Shown here piece by piece: positions 1 to 10,200 of a stretch of DNA of 31,321 nucleotides. A program made the position numbers and the translations under genes. This stretch comes from a virus. The notes under the pieces were generated by a model. That model was not told where the DNA came from, searched no databases, and worked only from the letters and a program-made list of their open reading frames with translations. The stretch lies in IMG/VR virus record IMGVR_UViG_3300023110_000123, positions 1 to 31,321 of that record, one strand, 5' to 3'. Positions within the stretch are counted from its first letter, which is position 1, and each line of letters opens with the position of its first letter.

Positions 1-1476
1 ACGCATACCGGGTTTAAAGTCGTAACTACCGCTTCCAGCTGGAAGCGGATCAGCAGCTCTACTACCAAGTTCAAAAGTAGTATGACCACTAGTTGCAGGA
101 GATACTGTTAGAGATCCAGTAACTCTCGCATCGGCGTCAACATCGAGTTTATATTGAGGATTATTAGCATTAGAACCAATACCAACATTGCCGCTAGATT
201 TAACACGTATAAAGTCAGTAGGACCGTAGTTAAGTTCTAAGTCACCGTTACTATTTTGTAATATATTAAAATCATATGTTGCAGAAGTGTGTCTAAGTTT
301 TATTCCAACATCCGCTGCATTTGTGATTCTTAAATTACCACCATGAACATGCAGTTTACCACTTGTTGGGGTTGCGGTACCAATACCAACATCACCACCT
401 GTAACTAATCGCATTGATTCAGTTCCGTTTGCAGTAAGTACTAACGGGTTTCCGTTTACCGCTAATGGCACACTAGCACTAACGGCATCATTATACGAAG
501 AAATTCTAGAAACAGTTGCAGCGTCAACAGTTGTTGTATTAATTGCAACATTTAAGTTTGTTCCATTCCTAACAACAAATTTATTAGACGGGGTTTCGGA
601 GTTAATGCCAACATTTCCACTAGATGTAATTGATATATGATCGTAAGAAGTGGCTGCATATCCACCAGTACCACCAGTTAAATTTGCAATAGCAACATAG
701 CCAATACTTAATGAACCATCAGATCTTCCATGAACATAACGTTCGTTGTTTGGATCTGATAAGTTATGGAAGTGCATACCACCGTAGTCATTGATACGCC
801 ACTCGCCATTGCTATTTGAGCCCACAACATGTAATAAGTTTTTAGGAGATTCAGTATTAATTCCAACTTCTCCAGCTATCATAGCCCCAAGAGCAAAACT
901 GGCATCTGCAGTATTAATTGAAGTTGACGGATCTGGTGTGTAACCATTAAAAAACTTAAATTTACCGTCTGTCGAATCACGGAACAATCCGGCGTGTTTA
1001 TCTGAGCCGTCATTATATTCACCAACAAAACCTAAATCTGGATTAACTGTTGATTTAGCACTTGCTGAGCCACCGCTTACATAGGTACCTTGTTCACTAC
1101 CAGCAATAGTAAAACTTGTACTTGTAGCACCAGTAACGGTTGCACCTGTAGTATTATATCCGGCAGGTGACATACCAGTAATAACTACTGTATATCCTAT
1201 TGCATAATTATTATCTGCAGTATATGTTTGTGTAGACCCATCACCGCTTGCACTTGTAATAGTTGCAGCACTTGGCGTGTTGAGGAAAATCATATTATCC
1301 TGAACAGCCAACTCAGTTGATGTAATGGTTATTGTATCCCCGTTTACAGTGAGGTTACCTTCAATTGTTAAATTTCCCGTAAATGTACCGTTGTGATCAT
1401 ATTGTACGGATAAATCTGTATCATCAACAGTAAGCGTATTCGCCATTTGTGATAATTCAAATGATTTTGTTGCCAT
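1..1476 (-). CDS. Tail-fibre-like protein, N-terminal part (3' end outside window)
   Basis: The frame is open from ATG at 1476 to the left edge (492 codons, no stop). It starts MATKSFELSQMANTLTVDDT, then beta repeats GTFTGNLTIEGNLTVNGDTI at about 30-50. Residues about 120-165 (PDLGFVGEYNDGSDKHAGLF and DGKFKFFNGYTPDP) form a module related to the GFFGFDD module of the neighbouring fibres. From about 205 onward it has GEVGINTESP, SGNVGINSETPSNKF, GDVGIGTATPTSGKLHVHGG and SGNVGIGSNANNPQYKLDV, the shaft repeat type also found at the end of the giant fibre. It is probably another tail fibre. The ribosome site is AAGGA. Confidence 0.87.
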   Translation of the reverse strand, partial: MATKSFELSQMANTLTVDDTDLSVQYDHNGTFTGNLTIEGNLTVNGDTITITSTELAVQDNMIFLNTPSAATITSASGDGSTQTYTADNNYAIGYTVVITGMSPAGYNTTGATVTGATSTSFTIAGSEQGTYVSGGSASAKSTVNPDLGFVGEYNDGSDKHAGLFRDSTDGKFKFFNGYTPDPSTSINTADASFALGAMIAGEVGINTESPKNLLHVVGSNSNGEWRINDYGGMHFHNLSDPNNERYVHGRSDGSLSIGYVAIANLTGGTGGYAATSYDHISITSSGNVGINSETPSNKFVVRNGTNLNVAINTTTVDAATVSRISSYNDAVSASVPLAVNGNPLVLTANGTESMRLVTGGDVGIGTATPTSGKLHVHGGNLRITNAADVGIKLRHTSATYDFNILQNSNGDLELNYGPTDFIRVKSSGNVGIGSNANNPQYKLDVDADARVTGSLTVSPATSGHTTFELGSRAADPLPAGSGSYDFKPGMR

Positions 1477-1499
1477 AATGAATCCTTAGTTGTTAATAC

Positions 1500-1507
1500 T
1501 ATTTATC
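1500..1507 (-). promoter_or_regulatory. T4-type late promoter GATAAATA
   Basis: The minus strand reads GATAAATA in the 50-base gap between genes, 23 bases before the ATG at 1476. Downstream GTATTAAC matches the bases after the octamer at 16519 almost exactly. Confidence 0.75.
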
Positions 1508-1526
1508 GAACATTTAAAGATTTCTA

Positions 1527-4500
1527 TTATGCTTGTGATTCTGACCAGGATATTTTACCGTTAACTGTAAACGGTGTACTACCAGTAACACCTGTTGTAC
1601 TTTGTGGCTGAACAGCCAGTGTCAACAAATCAGGCCCTGCAGGGAAAATACCATCACCACCCAATATACTGTTACCAATTTCAAGCAAGTCAGCAAGATC
1701 AACCACAGTCGATCCTGCCGATGCTTTAGCTGAGTAAATTGCAGTACCATTTAGTAGTGTATCTCCTGCACTGTGTTTAATAATTTCACTCAAACTTGGC
1801 GATTGTGCGTTTTGATAGGCAATAACACTAGGCAATGCGTTTTGCAGCAAGAAGAATTCGATATCTGCGTTAGCTGTAATACTTGCTTGTCTCAAACGCA
1901 ACTGCATTCGGTTAATAATTTCACGTTCACCTAGTGCACCTGTTAAGCCGCTGTCAACACTTGGTGCTAGTCGCACACTAATAAGCGGAAGTGGTCTTGT
2001 TAAGTCAACTGCACTGGTTTCACCTAGTGTAAAGCTAGTCGATCCAGCAATAACACTATAAATGCCACCACCAGTTGGATCAGCACTTGTAGCTGGATAA
2101 CTAGTATAAATTTTACTATTACCACCGTCAACTTTAACTTGAGTTACATATGTACCTGCTGGCAAGTCTGTACCTGCAGTTTCTTTAATTTGAGAACCAA
2201 TAGCAACACCAGTCGCATCGTTTGCTGCTACAGGAATAGTATAAACATAAACACGAGTACCGTTTAATGTAATTTGTTCAAATGTTGAAACATTGTTACT
2301 TGTAAATGTACTACTCACACCATTGGTAAATGCAAATGGTTTACTTTCACCTGTAAACTGATATGCTTTATCGTCGTCAAACTTACCGTCCATGATAATC
2401 GATGTACCAAAGTGGAACAGTGTCGGTGCTGTTGTTGCTGTAGGACCGTTTGCAATTTCATATCTTGCAGGCAAGTTACCTGAACGGAAATATGATTCAT
2501 CTAACACGTTGTTGTGTCTAAATTCATGGAAGTATCTAACATGTCCTACCCTGTCTTTAAAACCAAATCTAATCTTACCAGCACCATACCAACTATAGTC
2601 AATATAAGCCATTTGAATTTTTGTAGTATCTAAAATAAATCCTGTAAATCCTGTGCCATCTGCTTTATCCAAGTTCCAAGTGCTTTGTGCAGCTCTAGTA
2701 TCGATAGTTTTTGTTGCTTTAACTTGTACTGCATCAACACCACGATAAGCAGGTTGCACAACCATTCTAATATCAGAACTTACTTCGTTAATTAAATATG
2801 TTTGTCCACGTATAACAACCCTATCACCTGCTTGCAATTGTGTGGTGAAACTAGTGTTAATGCCATTAACAACCTGACTGTTTCGTGTAACACTTACAAA
2901 TCCTGCAATCTGTGTTGTACTACTACGTCTTACAGCGTATAATGCTTGCCCATCATATTCATAAAAGAATCCGTTTTGGTCGTCAAACATACCAGCACGT
3001 ACAAAACTGTCTGTCCAGCCAGCACGTACATATGTTGGGAAACCTGCTGCTTTAACATCAGTCGGTGTTCCAGACATTGTATAGGTGAACTGGAATGGGT
3101 TTGGAATAGTTGCAACTGGAAACGATCCATTATAATAGTTTGTACCTGTTGCAACTTCAGCACCTGCAATAGTAACAACATCTCCTACTTGTAAGTTATG
3201 TTGTTCTTGTGTATTAATAGTTGCAGTTGTACCGCTTGCTTTGATCAAGTCTCTAACAATACGTGGTGGGTTAAAGTTAATAGCAAAACTTGTTTGCAAA
3301 CCTTTACCTGATTGATAACGGAAATACTTACGTGTCTGTCTAGCAATCCTACTGTTTGGACTTGTACCAGCAGTAATATCAACACCACCGTCAAATGGTT
3401 TATGCAAGCTAAATCCATCTGGTCTCAATGACAACTGAGTAGCATAATAATAATCTGTACCAGATATATTACTACTTGCATTTTCAAATATAGTCATATT
3501 TTCTTCAGTAGTAACTGTGTCTACTGTGAGTTCTTCAACATATGATCCGTTGTTAATATATATTTTATCAAACTTTTTAAAGTTTGTCAAGAAGTTTGTT
3601 CCACTACCTACAATATTTTTTCCGTTTAATGTTGTATCGACTGTTCCGCTACCTTGAATATTTTTAATAACATTCGCTGCTTGAATTGTGTGAGTACCTG
3701 ATTGTCCTGTAATGTTAATAGCAAGGTTAGCTAGAGCATCAGTAGCACTAGTTGCTAATTTAATTACTGTTGGACTAATAACAATAACAAATGTATCACC
3801 AACACCAGATGGCAAAATACTTGTATTTCCGCCATCACTATATGTAACTTTTTCACCAGTAACTAAGTTATGTGCTGATGCAAATGTAATAGTATCGTTT
3901 GCATTGTTTACATCTGTACTAGTAAATGAATAAGATCGAATAGGTATTTGGAAATCACTACTCATAACAAATTGATTAGTTTGTGGAATATTTGTCATCG
4001 CAAACACACCATCATACGCACCAACTAGGTTAGCAACTTCAAACTGGTGAGCTCCACTACCTGGGCCTGTTAACACAAGTCCTGTACTGCTACCACTGTA
4101 GGTTATTCTTAAACCCCACCATGGTCCGCCACCTGGGCCATAGTTAACTGTACTACGTGGAGTTACTAACAAATTAATACCACGTTTTCCTGTTGTACCA
4201 TCTGTAACTAACAAGTTTGATAGTTCTTTAAATGTTAATGTAGTACTGGTTGCATAACTAGCACTGTCACCAATGTCATCACTTTGACCAATTCTATAAC
4301 TGTCACCGTCGTCGAACTCAACATCAATATATTCACTGTTAGCACCAAAGTCACCTCTAAATTCTAGCTTTGTAAGTTGTGCAGTACCTGGAATAAATCC
4401 AAATGCTGTTTCCAAATCCAAGAAGAATGTTTGTGTGGTATTGTTGTTTTGTTGTGTAATAGTTTGTCCAGTACCAGTAGCACCTGCAGTACCGTCACTA

Positions 4501-6983
4501 ACACTAATACGACTGTCGTCCACACGAGTAAGAACAACACTTTGATTACTTGTTAAAGGAGGAATAGCTGTACCACTCACATTAGTATAAACAGCATTAC
4601 TGTCTCCTGTAATCTTGTGGTTAGAAATATACACTGTGTTAAACTTCTCGTTTGTTTTTGTATAAGACATTGTAAATTCTTGTGGAACTTGTGCGATGTC
4701 GTCTGTATTTGGGCTTGACTGTGTTGTAAGTCGCAATACATCTTTGTTAACAATACTCGCAACCGCCGTAAACTGTTGAGTCATATTAGTCACAGTACCA
4801 TTACTACTTGCAAATGAGAAACGCTCTCCAGCATTATAGTTTGTAGTATTTGCATTAATCACAACGTTTTGTGTAGATGTAATACCATGGTCCTGTAAAA
4901 ATAATGTATTTCTATCACTTGTTAATGGATTAGCAAATACATAGAATATTTCACTACCTGTGCCATAGTTAACATTATTGTCGTTATAGTCAATAGTAAA
5001 TCTACCAGTACCATTTAGTGTTGTTGGTACTGAAATAACTTGATTGTATTTTACACTCAGAGTACCATAGCGTCCATTGTTTCTTTGGTTAGTTAAGTAA
5101 CTAAATGCGTCAGCTGAGTTTGTATAGCTTCCACTTGTTCTACCTTGGAAAGCGACAACCGCTGCAGGCTGTGATCCGCCTAAACCAAATTGAGAGTCTG
5201 CTAAGTCACCGCCACTGAATTTTTTCTCATCTTCTGTATAGCTACCAGCCGGGGTTGTATTAATAAAGTCGATTTGAAATCTATATCTGTCAGTACCGTA
5301 AACAAACGTACCAACACTACTACGTGCTTGTGCTGTGACTGGTAAAAATGTACGACCATTGCTTACAAACAATGAACTACTAACATCCAAGTTATTAAAA
5401 ATAGGAGTGCCGCCACTTGTGTTTGTTGTAGCTAGGATCGACGTGCTTTGGTTACCAGGTGAATACAAACTCTGACTTTGACCAGCAATAGTAAATGTAA
5501 CATATTCGCCTGAACTGTTAACATCACCACCTAGTCTTATTTCTTCAATTGTTACATTAGTTGGGTTACCAGTTAGTGCTGTTGTTACGTCAACGTTAAA
5601 GTTGATAGCATTTGTACTACCTGAACCATATGCACTAGAGCTACCAGTCACTGTTGCTTCATTTGCTTTGTAAAATTCTGTTTCTCTAGTGGTACCGCTT
5701 GCTTCTTCGACTTTATACACCAGTCCTAAACGTGCTTGTCCATATGTATTGTTTAGTGTAGTTAAGTTTGCAGCACCACTAAGTGCATCTGTACTATGAA
5801 GTTTAATAGTATTAGCGTCAATAACTTCAACATACCAAACGCTTCCGTCAGCAAGTCCACCATCAGACGCACCATGATATGGTGTATTAAACAACAGTGT
5901 GTATCCGTCTCTAAGTTGGTGTGTGTTCCAGGTAATTTCGTCAGTGGTAGCATTCCATTCTGCAGGATCTAAGTATTGAGTATAAGTAGATTCCCAGTCA
6001 TATGTTGTAATAGGTCTGTCTTTGTATGAACCTCTACCAGTTGATGTGGTTTGGTCTATTGTATCGCTAACATTAAAAGTTGCAGTTGTATCAACATAAG
6101 GCCTGCCATCTGGTGCAGTAAGTGTACTATCTGCAATATCCAAAATACGTGGACCAACCGTGTTACGCAAATAAACTTTTGTTCCTTCGGAAAATCCGTG
6201 TGTTTCATTTGTTGTCACTGTAATAGTACTTGGACTATTGCCGTCTGTCTGTGCACCGTCTGCTGTACTAACTGGAAGTGTTGAACCTTCAAAAAACTTA
6301 CCAGGAACAATAGTTGTATAACTACCTGACAGGTCACCGCTAAATGTTGCAATAACATCAAGTTCAAAGAAGAACGTCAATGTATCAGGAACACTAGTAA
6401 CAATAAAGAAGCCTTCAGCTTGATATTGGCTCAAGCCTTGAACACTAATCGGGTCACCAATGCTTAGTCCGTGTATTAGGCTAGTTGTAACTTTAACGTT
6501 TTTACTTCCACTAATGGCTTCAACACTTACAATACCATCAACTGGAGTGTCGCCACTGTTACTATAGATAGTAGGAATGTTATTAACTGTTTGGGTTGTT
6601 TCCCATTTCGTACTTTGCAAACCATATTCAAAGTCAGTATCGATTAAGTTTTCTGGATTGCTAACTCTTAGTTTACCAACAGGATCCAATATATCTTCTG
6701 CAGGCGTTATTTCTTGATAGTCATAGTCTACAAATATTTGTAAAATATCTGTATCATTCATTGTTGTAGTATCATATACTAGTGCAAATTCAGTTCTATC
6801 AGTTGCTACATCATAATATTTTCCTGCAAATCCCAGTGCTGGATCTGCAAAGTTATAAATGATTGTATTAGCTGTAATGTTAGTAATAATTAAAAACTTT
6901 TCAGCATTGATATTACCATCTACATATACAACTTGCTCGCTTGCATCAAATGTGTACTGTCCTACTAAGAGTTTCTTGGCCAT
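1527..6983 (-). CDS. Large virion structural protein (1818 residues), cyanophage-type
   Basis: Motifs typical of the very large structural proteins of T4-like marine phages are present: SNPENLIDTDFEYGLQSTKW (about residues 107-126), IARQTRKYFRYQSGKGLQ (about 1220) and IDYSWYGAGKIRFGF (about 1460) followed by YFRSGNLPARYE. Between them are several copies of a beta segment of the type (H)-x-L-xx-GD-x-V-x-(V/I)-x-G with a following Y-x-G-x-F-x-V-T, for example HGLSIGDPISVQG, HNLVTGEKVTYSD and HNLQVGDVVTIAG. The last 350 residues include VDLTRPLPLISVRLAPSVD, then a helix-rich stretch ending FTVNGKISWSESQA. It probably belongs to the tail tip or baseplate; no enzyme motif is visible. The ribosome site AGGA is rather far (about 13 bases) from ATG. 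Confidence 0.85.
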   Translation of the reverse strand: MAKKLLVGQYTFDASEQVVYVDGNINAEKFLIITNITANTIIYNFADPALGFAGKYYDVATDRTEFALVYDTTTMNDTDILQIFVDYDYQEITPAEDILDPVGKLRVSNPENLIDTDFEYGLQSTKWETTQTVNNIPTIYSNSGDTPVDGIVSVEAISGSKNVKVTTSLIHGLSIGDPISVQGLSQYQAEGFFIVTSVPDTLTFFFELDVIATFSGDLSGSYTTIVPGKFFEGSTLPVSTADGAQTDGNSPSTITVTTNETHGFSEGTKVYLRNTVGPRILDIADSTLTAPDGRPYVDTTATFNVSDTIDQTTSTGRGSYKDRPITTYDWESTYTQYLDPAEWNATTDEITWNTHQLRDGYTLLFNTPYHGASDGGLADGSVWYVEVIDANTIKLHSTDALSGAANLTTLNNTYGQARLGLVYKVEEASGTTRETEFYKANEATVTGSSSAYGSGSTNAINFNVDVTTALTGNPTNVTIEEIRLGGDVNSSGEYVTFTIAGQSQSLYSPGNQSTSILATTNTSGGTPIFNNLDVSSSLFVSNGRTFLPVTAQARSSVGTFVYGTDRYRFQIDFINTTPAGSYTEDEKKFSGGDLADSQFGLGGSQPAAVVAFQGRTSGSYTNSADAFSYLTNQRNNGRYGTLSVKYNQVISVPTTLNGTGRFTIDYNDNNVNYGTGSEIFYVFANPLTSDRNTLFLQDHGITSTQNVVINANTTNYNAGERFSFASSNGTVTNMTQQFTAVASIVNKDVLRLTTQSSPNTDDIAQVPQEFTMSYTKTNEKFNTVYISNHKITGDSNAVYTNVSGTAIPPLTSNQSVVLTRVDDSRISVSDGTAGATGTGQTITQQNNNTTQTFFLDLETAFGFIPGTAQLTKLEFRGDFGANSEYIDVEFDDGDSYRIGQSDDIGDSASYATSTTLTFKELSNLLVTDGTTGKRGINLLVTPRSTVNYGPGGGPWWGLRITYSGSSTGLVLTGPGSGAHQFEVANLVGAYDGVFAMTNIPQTNQFVMSSDFQIPIRSYSFTSTDVNNANDTITFASAHNLVTGEKVTYSDGGNTSILPSGVGDTFVIVISPTVIKLATSATDALANLAINITGQSGTHTIQAANVIKNIQGSGTVDTTLNGKNIVGSGTNFLTNFKKFDKIYINNGSYVEELTVDTVTTEENMTIFENASSNISGTDYYYATQLSLRPDGFSLHKPFDGGVDITAGTSPNSRIARQTRKYFRYQSGKGLQTSFAINFNPPRIVRDLIKASGTTATINTQEQHNLQVGDVVTIAGAEVATGTNYYNGSFPVATIPNPFQFTYTMSGTPTDVKAAGFPTYVRAGWTDSFVRAGMFDDQNGFFYEYDGQALYAVRRSSTTQIAGFVSVTRNSQVVNGINTSFTTQLQAGDRVVIRGQTYLINEVSSDIRMVVQPAYRGVDAVQVKATKTIDTRAAQSTWNLDKADGTGFTGFILDTTKIQMAYIDYSWYGAGKIRFGFKDRVGHVRYFHEFRHNNVLDESYFRSGNLPARYEIANGPTATTAPTLFHFGTSIIMDGKFDDDKAYQFTGESKPFAFTNGVSSTFTSNNVSTFEQITLNGTRVYVYTIPVAANDATGVAIGSQIKETAGTDLPAGTYVTQVKVDGGNSKIYTSYPATSADPTGGGIYSVIAGSTSFTLGETSAVDLTRPLPLISVRLAPSVDSGLTGALGEREIINRMQLRLRQASITANADIEFFLLQNALPSVIAYQNAQSPSLSEIIKHSAGDTLLNGTAIYSAKASAGSTVVDLADLLEIGNSILGGDGIFPAGPDLLTLAVQPQSTTGVTGSTPFTVNGKISWSESQA

Positions 6984-6990
6984 ATTATCT

Positions 6991-7209
6991 TTATCCTAAT
7001 GCTATCGCATATGCTATTGCTTGTGAATCACTAACGCCACTGCCGCCTGAAACAGTTCCAGTAATTGTACCGCTAACTGTAAGGTCTCCAGCAATATTAC
7101 CGTCTCCGGAAATGTGCAGTTCATCAAATTTATTTGTATTCACGCCTAAATCTGCTGTACTATCTCCTGGTACTAGCCCTGTATCAATTGTAAACGATTT
7201 TTTTGCCAT
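6991..7209 (-). CDS. 72-residue fibre-module protein
   Basis: This short protein starts MAKKSFTIDTGLVPGDSTAD, continues with the fibre-type module DLGVNTNKFDELHISGDGN and one beta repeat DLTVSGTITGTVSGG, and ends DSQAIAYAIALG. The end resembles a helix that often caps or starts a fibre module. It has a good ribosome site (AAGGAATAG) and its own late promoter, so I take it as expressed. It could be a stand-alone linker or a remnant of a larger fibre gene; there is no obvious broken continuation downstream, because the next gene begins in a different domain seven bases on. Confidence 0.7.
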   Translation of the reverse strand: MAKKSFTIDTGLVPGDSTADLGVNTNKFDELHISGDGNIAGDLTVSGTITGTVSGGSGVSDSQAIAYAIALG

Positions 7210-7226
7210 TAGCTATTCCTTTTATG

Positions 7227-7234
7227 TATTTATG
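7227..7234 (-). promoter_or_regulatory. T4-type late promoter CATAAATA
   Basis: The minus strand carries CATAAATA 17 bases before the ATG at 7209. The TAA within it is the stop codon of the giant fibre gene. The ribosome site AAGGAATAG follows closely, giving a leader of only about a dozen bases. Confidence 0.75.
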
Positions 7235-10200
7235 TGTCTATTGCTGTTAATGAAATCTTGTAAACTGTGCTTGCTGTTGTTGCGCTTGTTGCAAGAAGCC
7301 TCATTGATCCGCCACTGAGATCAGCATCAAATGTTGCTAATGCAGCACTTCCAGTAAACATAGTACCGTATACTGTGACAAATGCATCTATACCATCGTG
7401 TATCATAAGTGCTTCTGTTACTTGATATTCCGATCCTCTTGTAATCTGAATCATAAATTTAGCACTTCTATAAGTTGTTGAACTTAGGGTTGCAACTGCG
7501 GTTTCAGTAGTTGTTGTTAGTGTACTAGTTACATAATCTCTGTTAACAGATTGTAGTCTAATACTACCTTCAACGTCAAGTTTAGCAGTTGGATTTACTG
7601 TACCAATACCAATATCGCCACGTCCAGTAATAATCATCTTATCGCTAGCTGAACCTCCATTTGTAGTTTCAAATACTAGGTTACTTGCTGCTTCGTCGTT
7701 GTCACCAAAGTCAGTGTCATTGACTGTTAGCATCTTAATACGTGCTTGGTTTGTTAGGTTGTTCGTATCTTGATCTTTAAACAGGATTGCTGGACCACTT
7801 GGCGTAGCACCATGGTCTGATCTGTTCAGTTCTAAGCGTAGCATGTCTGTTGTGCCGGTGTTAGCACCTAGCCCACCTGTGTACATGTGTAGTTTAGCAT
7901 TGACTGTTTCTGTACCAATACCAATATCACCTGTAGTATCCATTACAAGTCTGTATGCACTATCACCTTGATCGTAAATTTTAAGTTCGCCCGCATCTGT
8001 GATTAAGCGGAATTCGCCTTCGGTGTTTTTAAGATCTAAACTTGCCTGATTGCCATCACCTGCTTCTGCTTTTAGTGCAACTGTTGCTCCTGTATCATAA
8101 ACGTGTAGTTGTCTGCCAGGGTCAGTGGTACCCATACCAACATTGCCGCCTTCTTCAACTCTAAATAATTCAGTACTACCGTCGATATTAACAGCATCTT
8201 TACTGATACTAAAATATCTATCTGAATCATTATTATCTGTATCAATAATAACGTGTGTTGAACCCCATGACGTAATTTGCAATCCATCTTTTACGTTTGT
8301 AGAAGAGTCGTAATATTCTATACCCATTGGCGTTGTTGCTGGGGTTTGGTTTAGCATAACTCCGCCGGAACCAGTTACCAACACGCCCCCCACAACATCC
8401 AATGCAAAACCTGCACGTGGTGAAGCAGTATTAATACCAACTCTGTCGTTTGTTGCGTCTACTACTAGTGTATCTGTATCAAATGTTGCACCTGTACCGA
8501 TTGTTGCTGATCCGCTAGTCTGTAAATCACCATTAACGTCTAATTCAATACCAGCCGCTGGTGTTTTACCAATACCAACTCTTGCTGCACCACGTGGAAC
8601 ATAAATTGCATCAACATCATCTGCTGTATCAGAACTGTTAGCATCGTGTGTGCCTAGTTTTAAGTAGTTTGCACTACCGTCATAATGTATGTAAGCACCT
8701 TGGAACAATGGACTTGCACCCATTGGTCCTTCAGTAAATCTAATACGTCCGCTTTCAACTTGGTTAACTGCACTACCTGCTAAGTTAATAATAGGACCAG
8801 TTGTAGCATTGTCTCCTGCAACAACTTGTAGCTTTGCACTTGGTGTTGTAGTACCAATACCAACATTGTTTGCACTTGCATCAACTGCAAATGTAGTCGT
8901 GTCAACTGTTAAATCACCAGTAATAGTAACATTACTACTGAATCCTGCATTACCACTTACACTTAGAATGTCATCGATTGTAGTTGTGCCGCCAGCACTA
9001 TCAATAGTTAGGTTACCACTTGATGTATCAATTTCATTATTACCTGTTACACCAACTTTAATATTACCAAGTGTACCACCTGTTGCTGTAATATCACCTG
9101 ATGCAGTAACAGCACCGCTAGAAACAACAACTCTAAATGTTTCGCTGCTTGCTGCGCCAATGTCAAAGTTTGTTCCATCAAAACGGAAATTTGCATCGTC
9201 TTCTAGCTCTCCGCTAGTGCCTACAATAACAATACGATTGTCTGTTAAGTCACTTACTTTAGCACTTGTAAATGTTGCAGCCGCTGAACTTAATGTACCT
9301 GCAATTGCTGTATTACCTGTTGCACTTGCAACTGTAAACTTGTTTGTATTAATATCAAAGTTACCATCAATACCAGTTGCACCGCTTACGTCTAACGAGT
9401 TTGCACTTAGTGTTGTAAATGCACCTGTACTTGGTGTTACACTACCAATAGGAGTTCCTTCAACAGCACCAACAGTAATTTTACCATTTGTTTCTGTAAT
9501 AGTTGCATTGCCTAAGAAAATACTAGACCCGCTTAGATATAAGTCACGCCACGAACTTCCTGATGCACCCAAGTCATATGTTTCATGCTGTGATGGTATT
9601 AGATGGCTGTCAATATCTGCATTAACTGTAACTGTGTCTGTTGCTGCATTACCAATATCAACATTACCGTTCAGTACAGTATTACCACCAACTGTTAAGT
9701 TACCAGTTGTTTCAGTGTGTCCTGTTGTATTTGCAACTGTAAAGACACCGTCCATGTCAATACCACCATCTAAACTTGCAAGTCCTGCAACGTTTAGTGT
9801 ACCTGCGGTTGTAACATTACCTGTTGAGTTTGCTACAATAAATGCTGTTCCGTCGACTGTAATACCATTGTTTGCTTGTACTGTGCCGCTAAATGTTGCT
9901 GTATTTGTAACACCTAGTGTACCTGACACGCTAACATTGTCATCTAGTGTTGTTGTACCGCCAGCACTGTCAATTGTTAAGTTACCTGAACTTGTATCGA
10001 TTTCATTTGCACCAGTATATCCCATACGGATATTTTGTCCAATAACATGCTTAAACTTTGCACCACCATAGTCTGCTAGTGTAAATGGTCCTGCGCCAGC
10101 TGGATCAAATGCATTTGTACCACTAGAATCTGGAATGAACATAAAGTCATAATCAGTATCATCAAATCCAAAGAAACCAACTTTTGCTGCTGAACCATCA

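Noticed and set aside
6941-7318. 125-codon plus-strand frame across the gene boundary at 7209-7230
   Set aside because: Overlaps three minus-strand genes and a late promoter, and has no plus-strand ribosome site or promoter.
8809-10071. 420-codon open frame on the plus strand
   Set aside because: It is the antisense of the fibre module repeats; its Val/Pro/Leu-rich translation lacks domain signs, a ribosome site and a promoter, and it lies fully inside the giant fibre gene.
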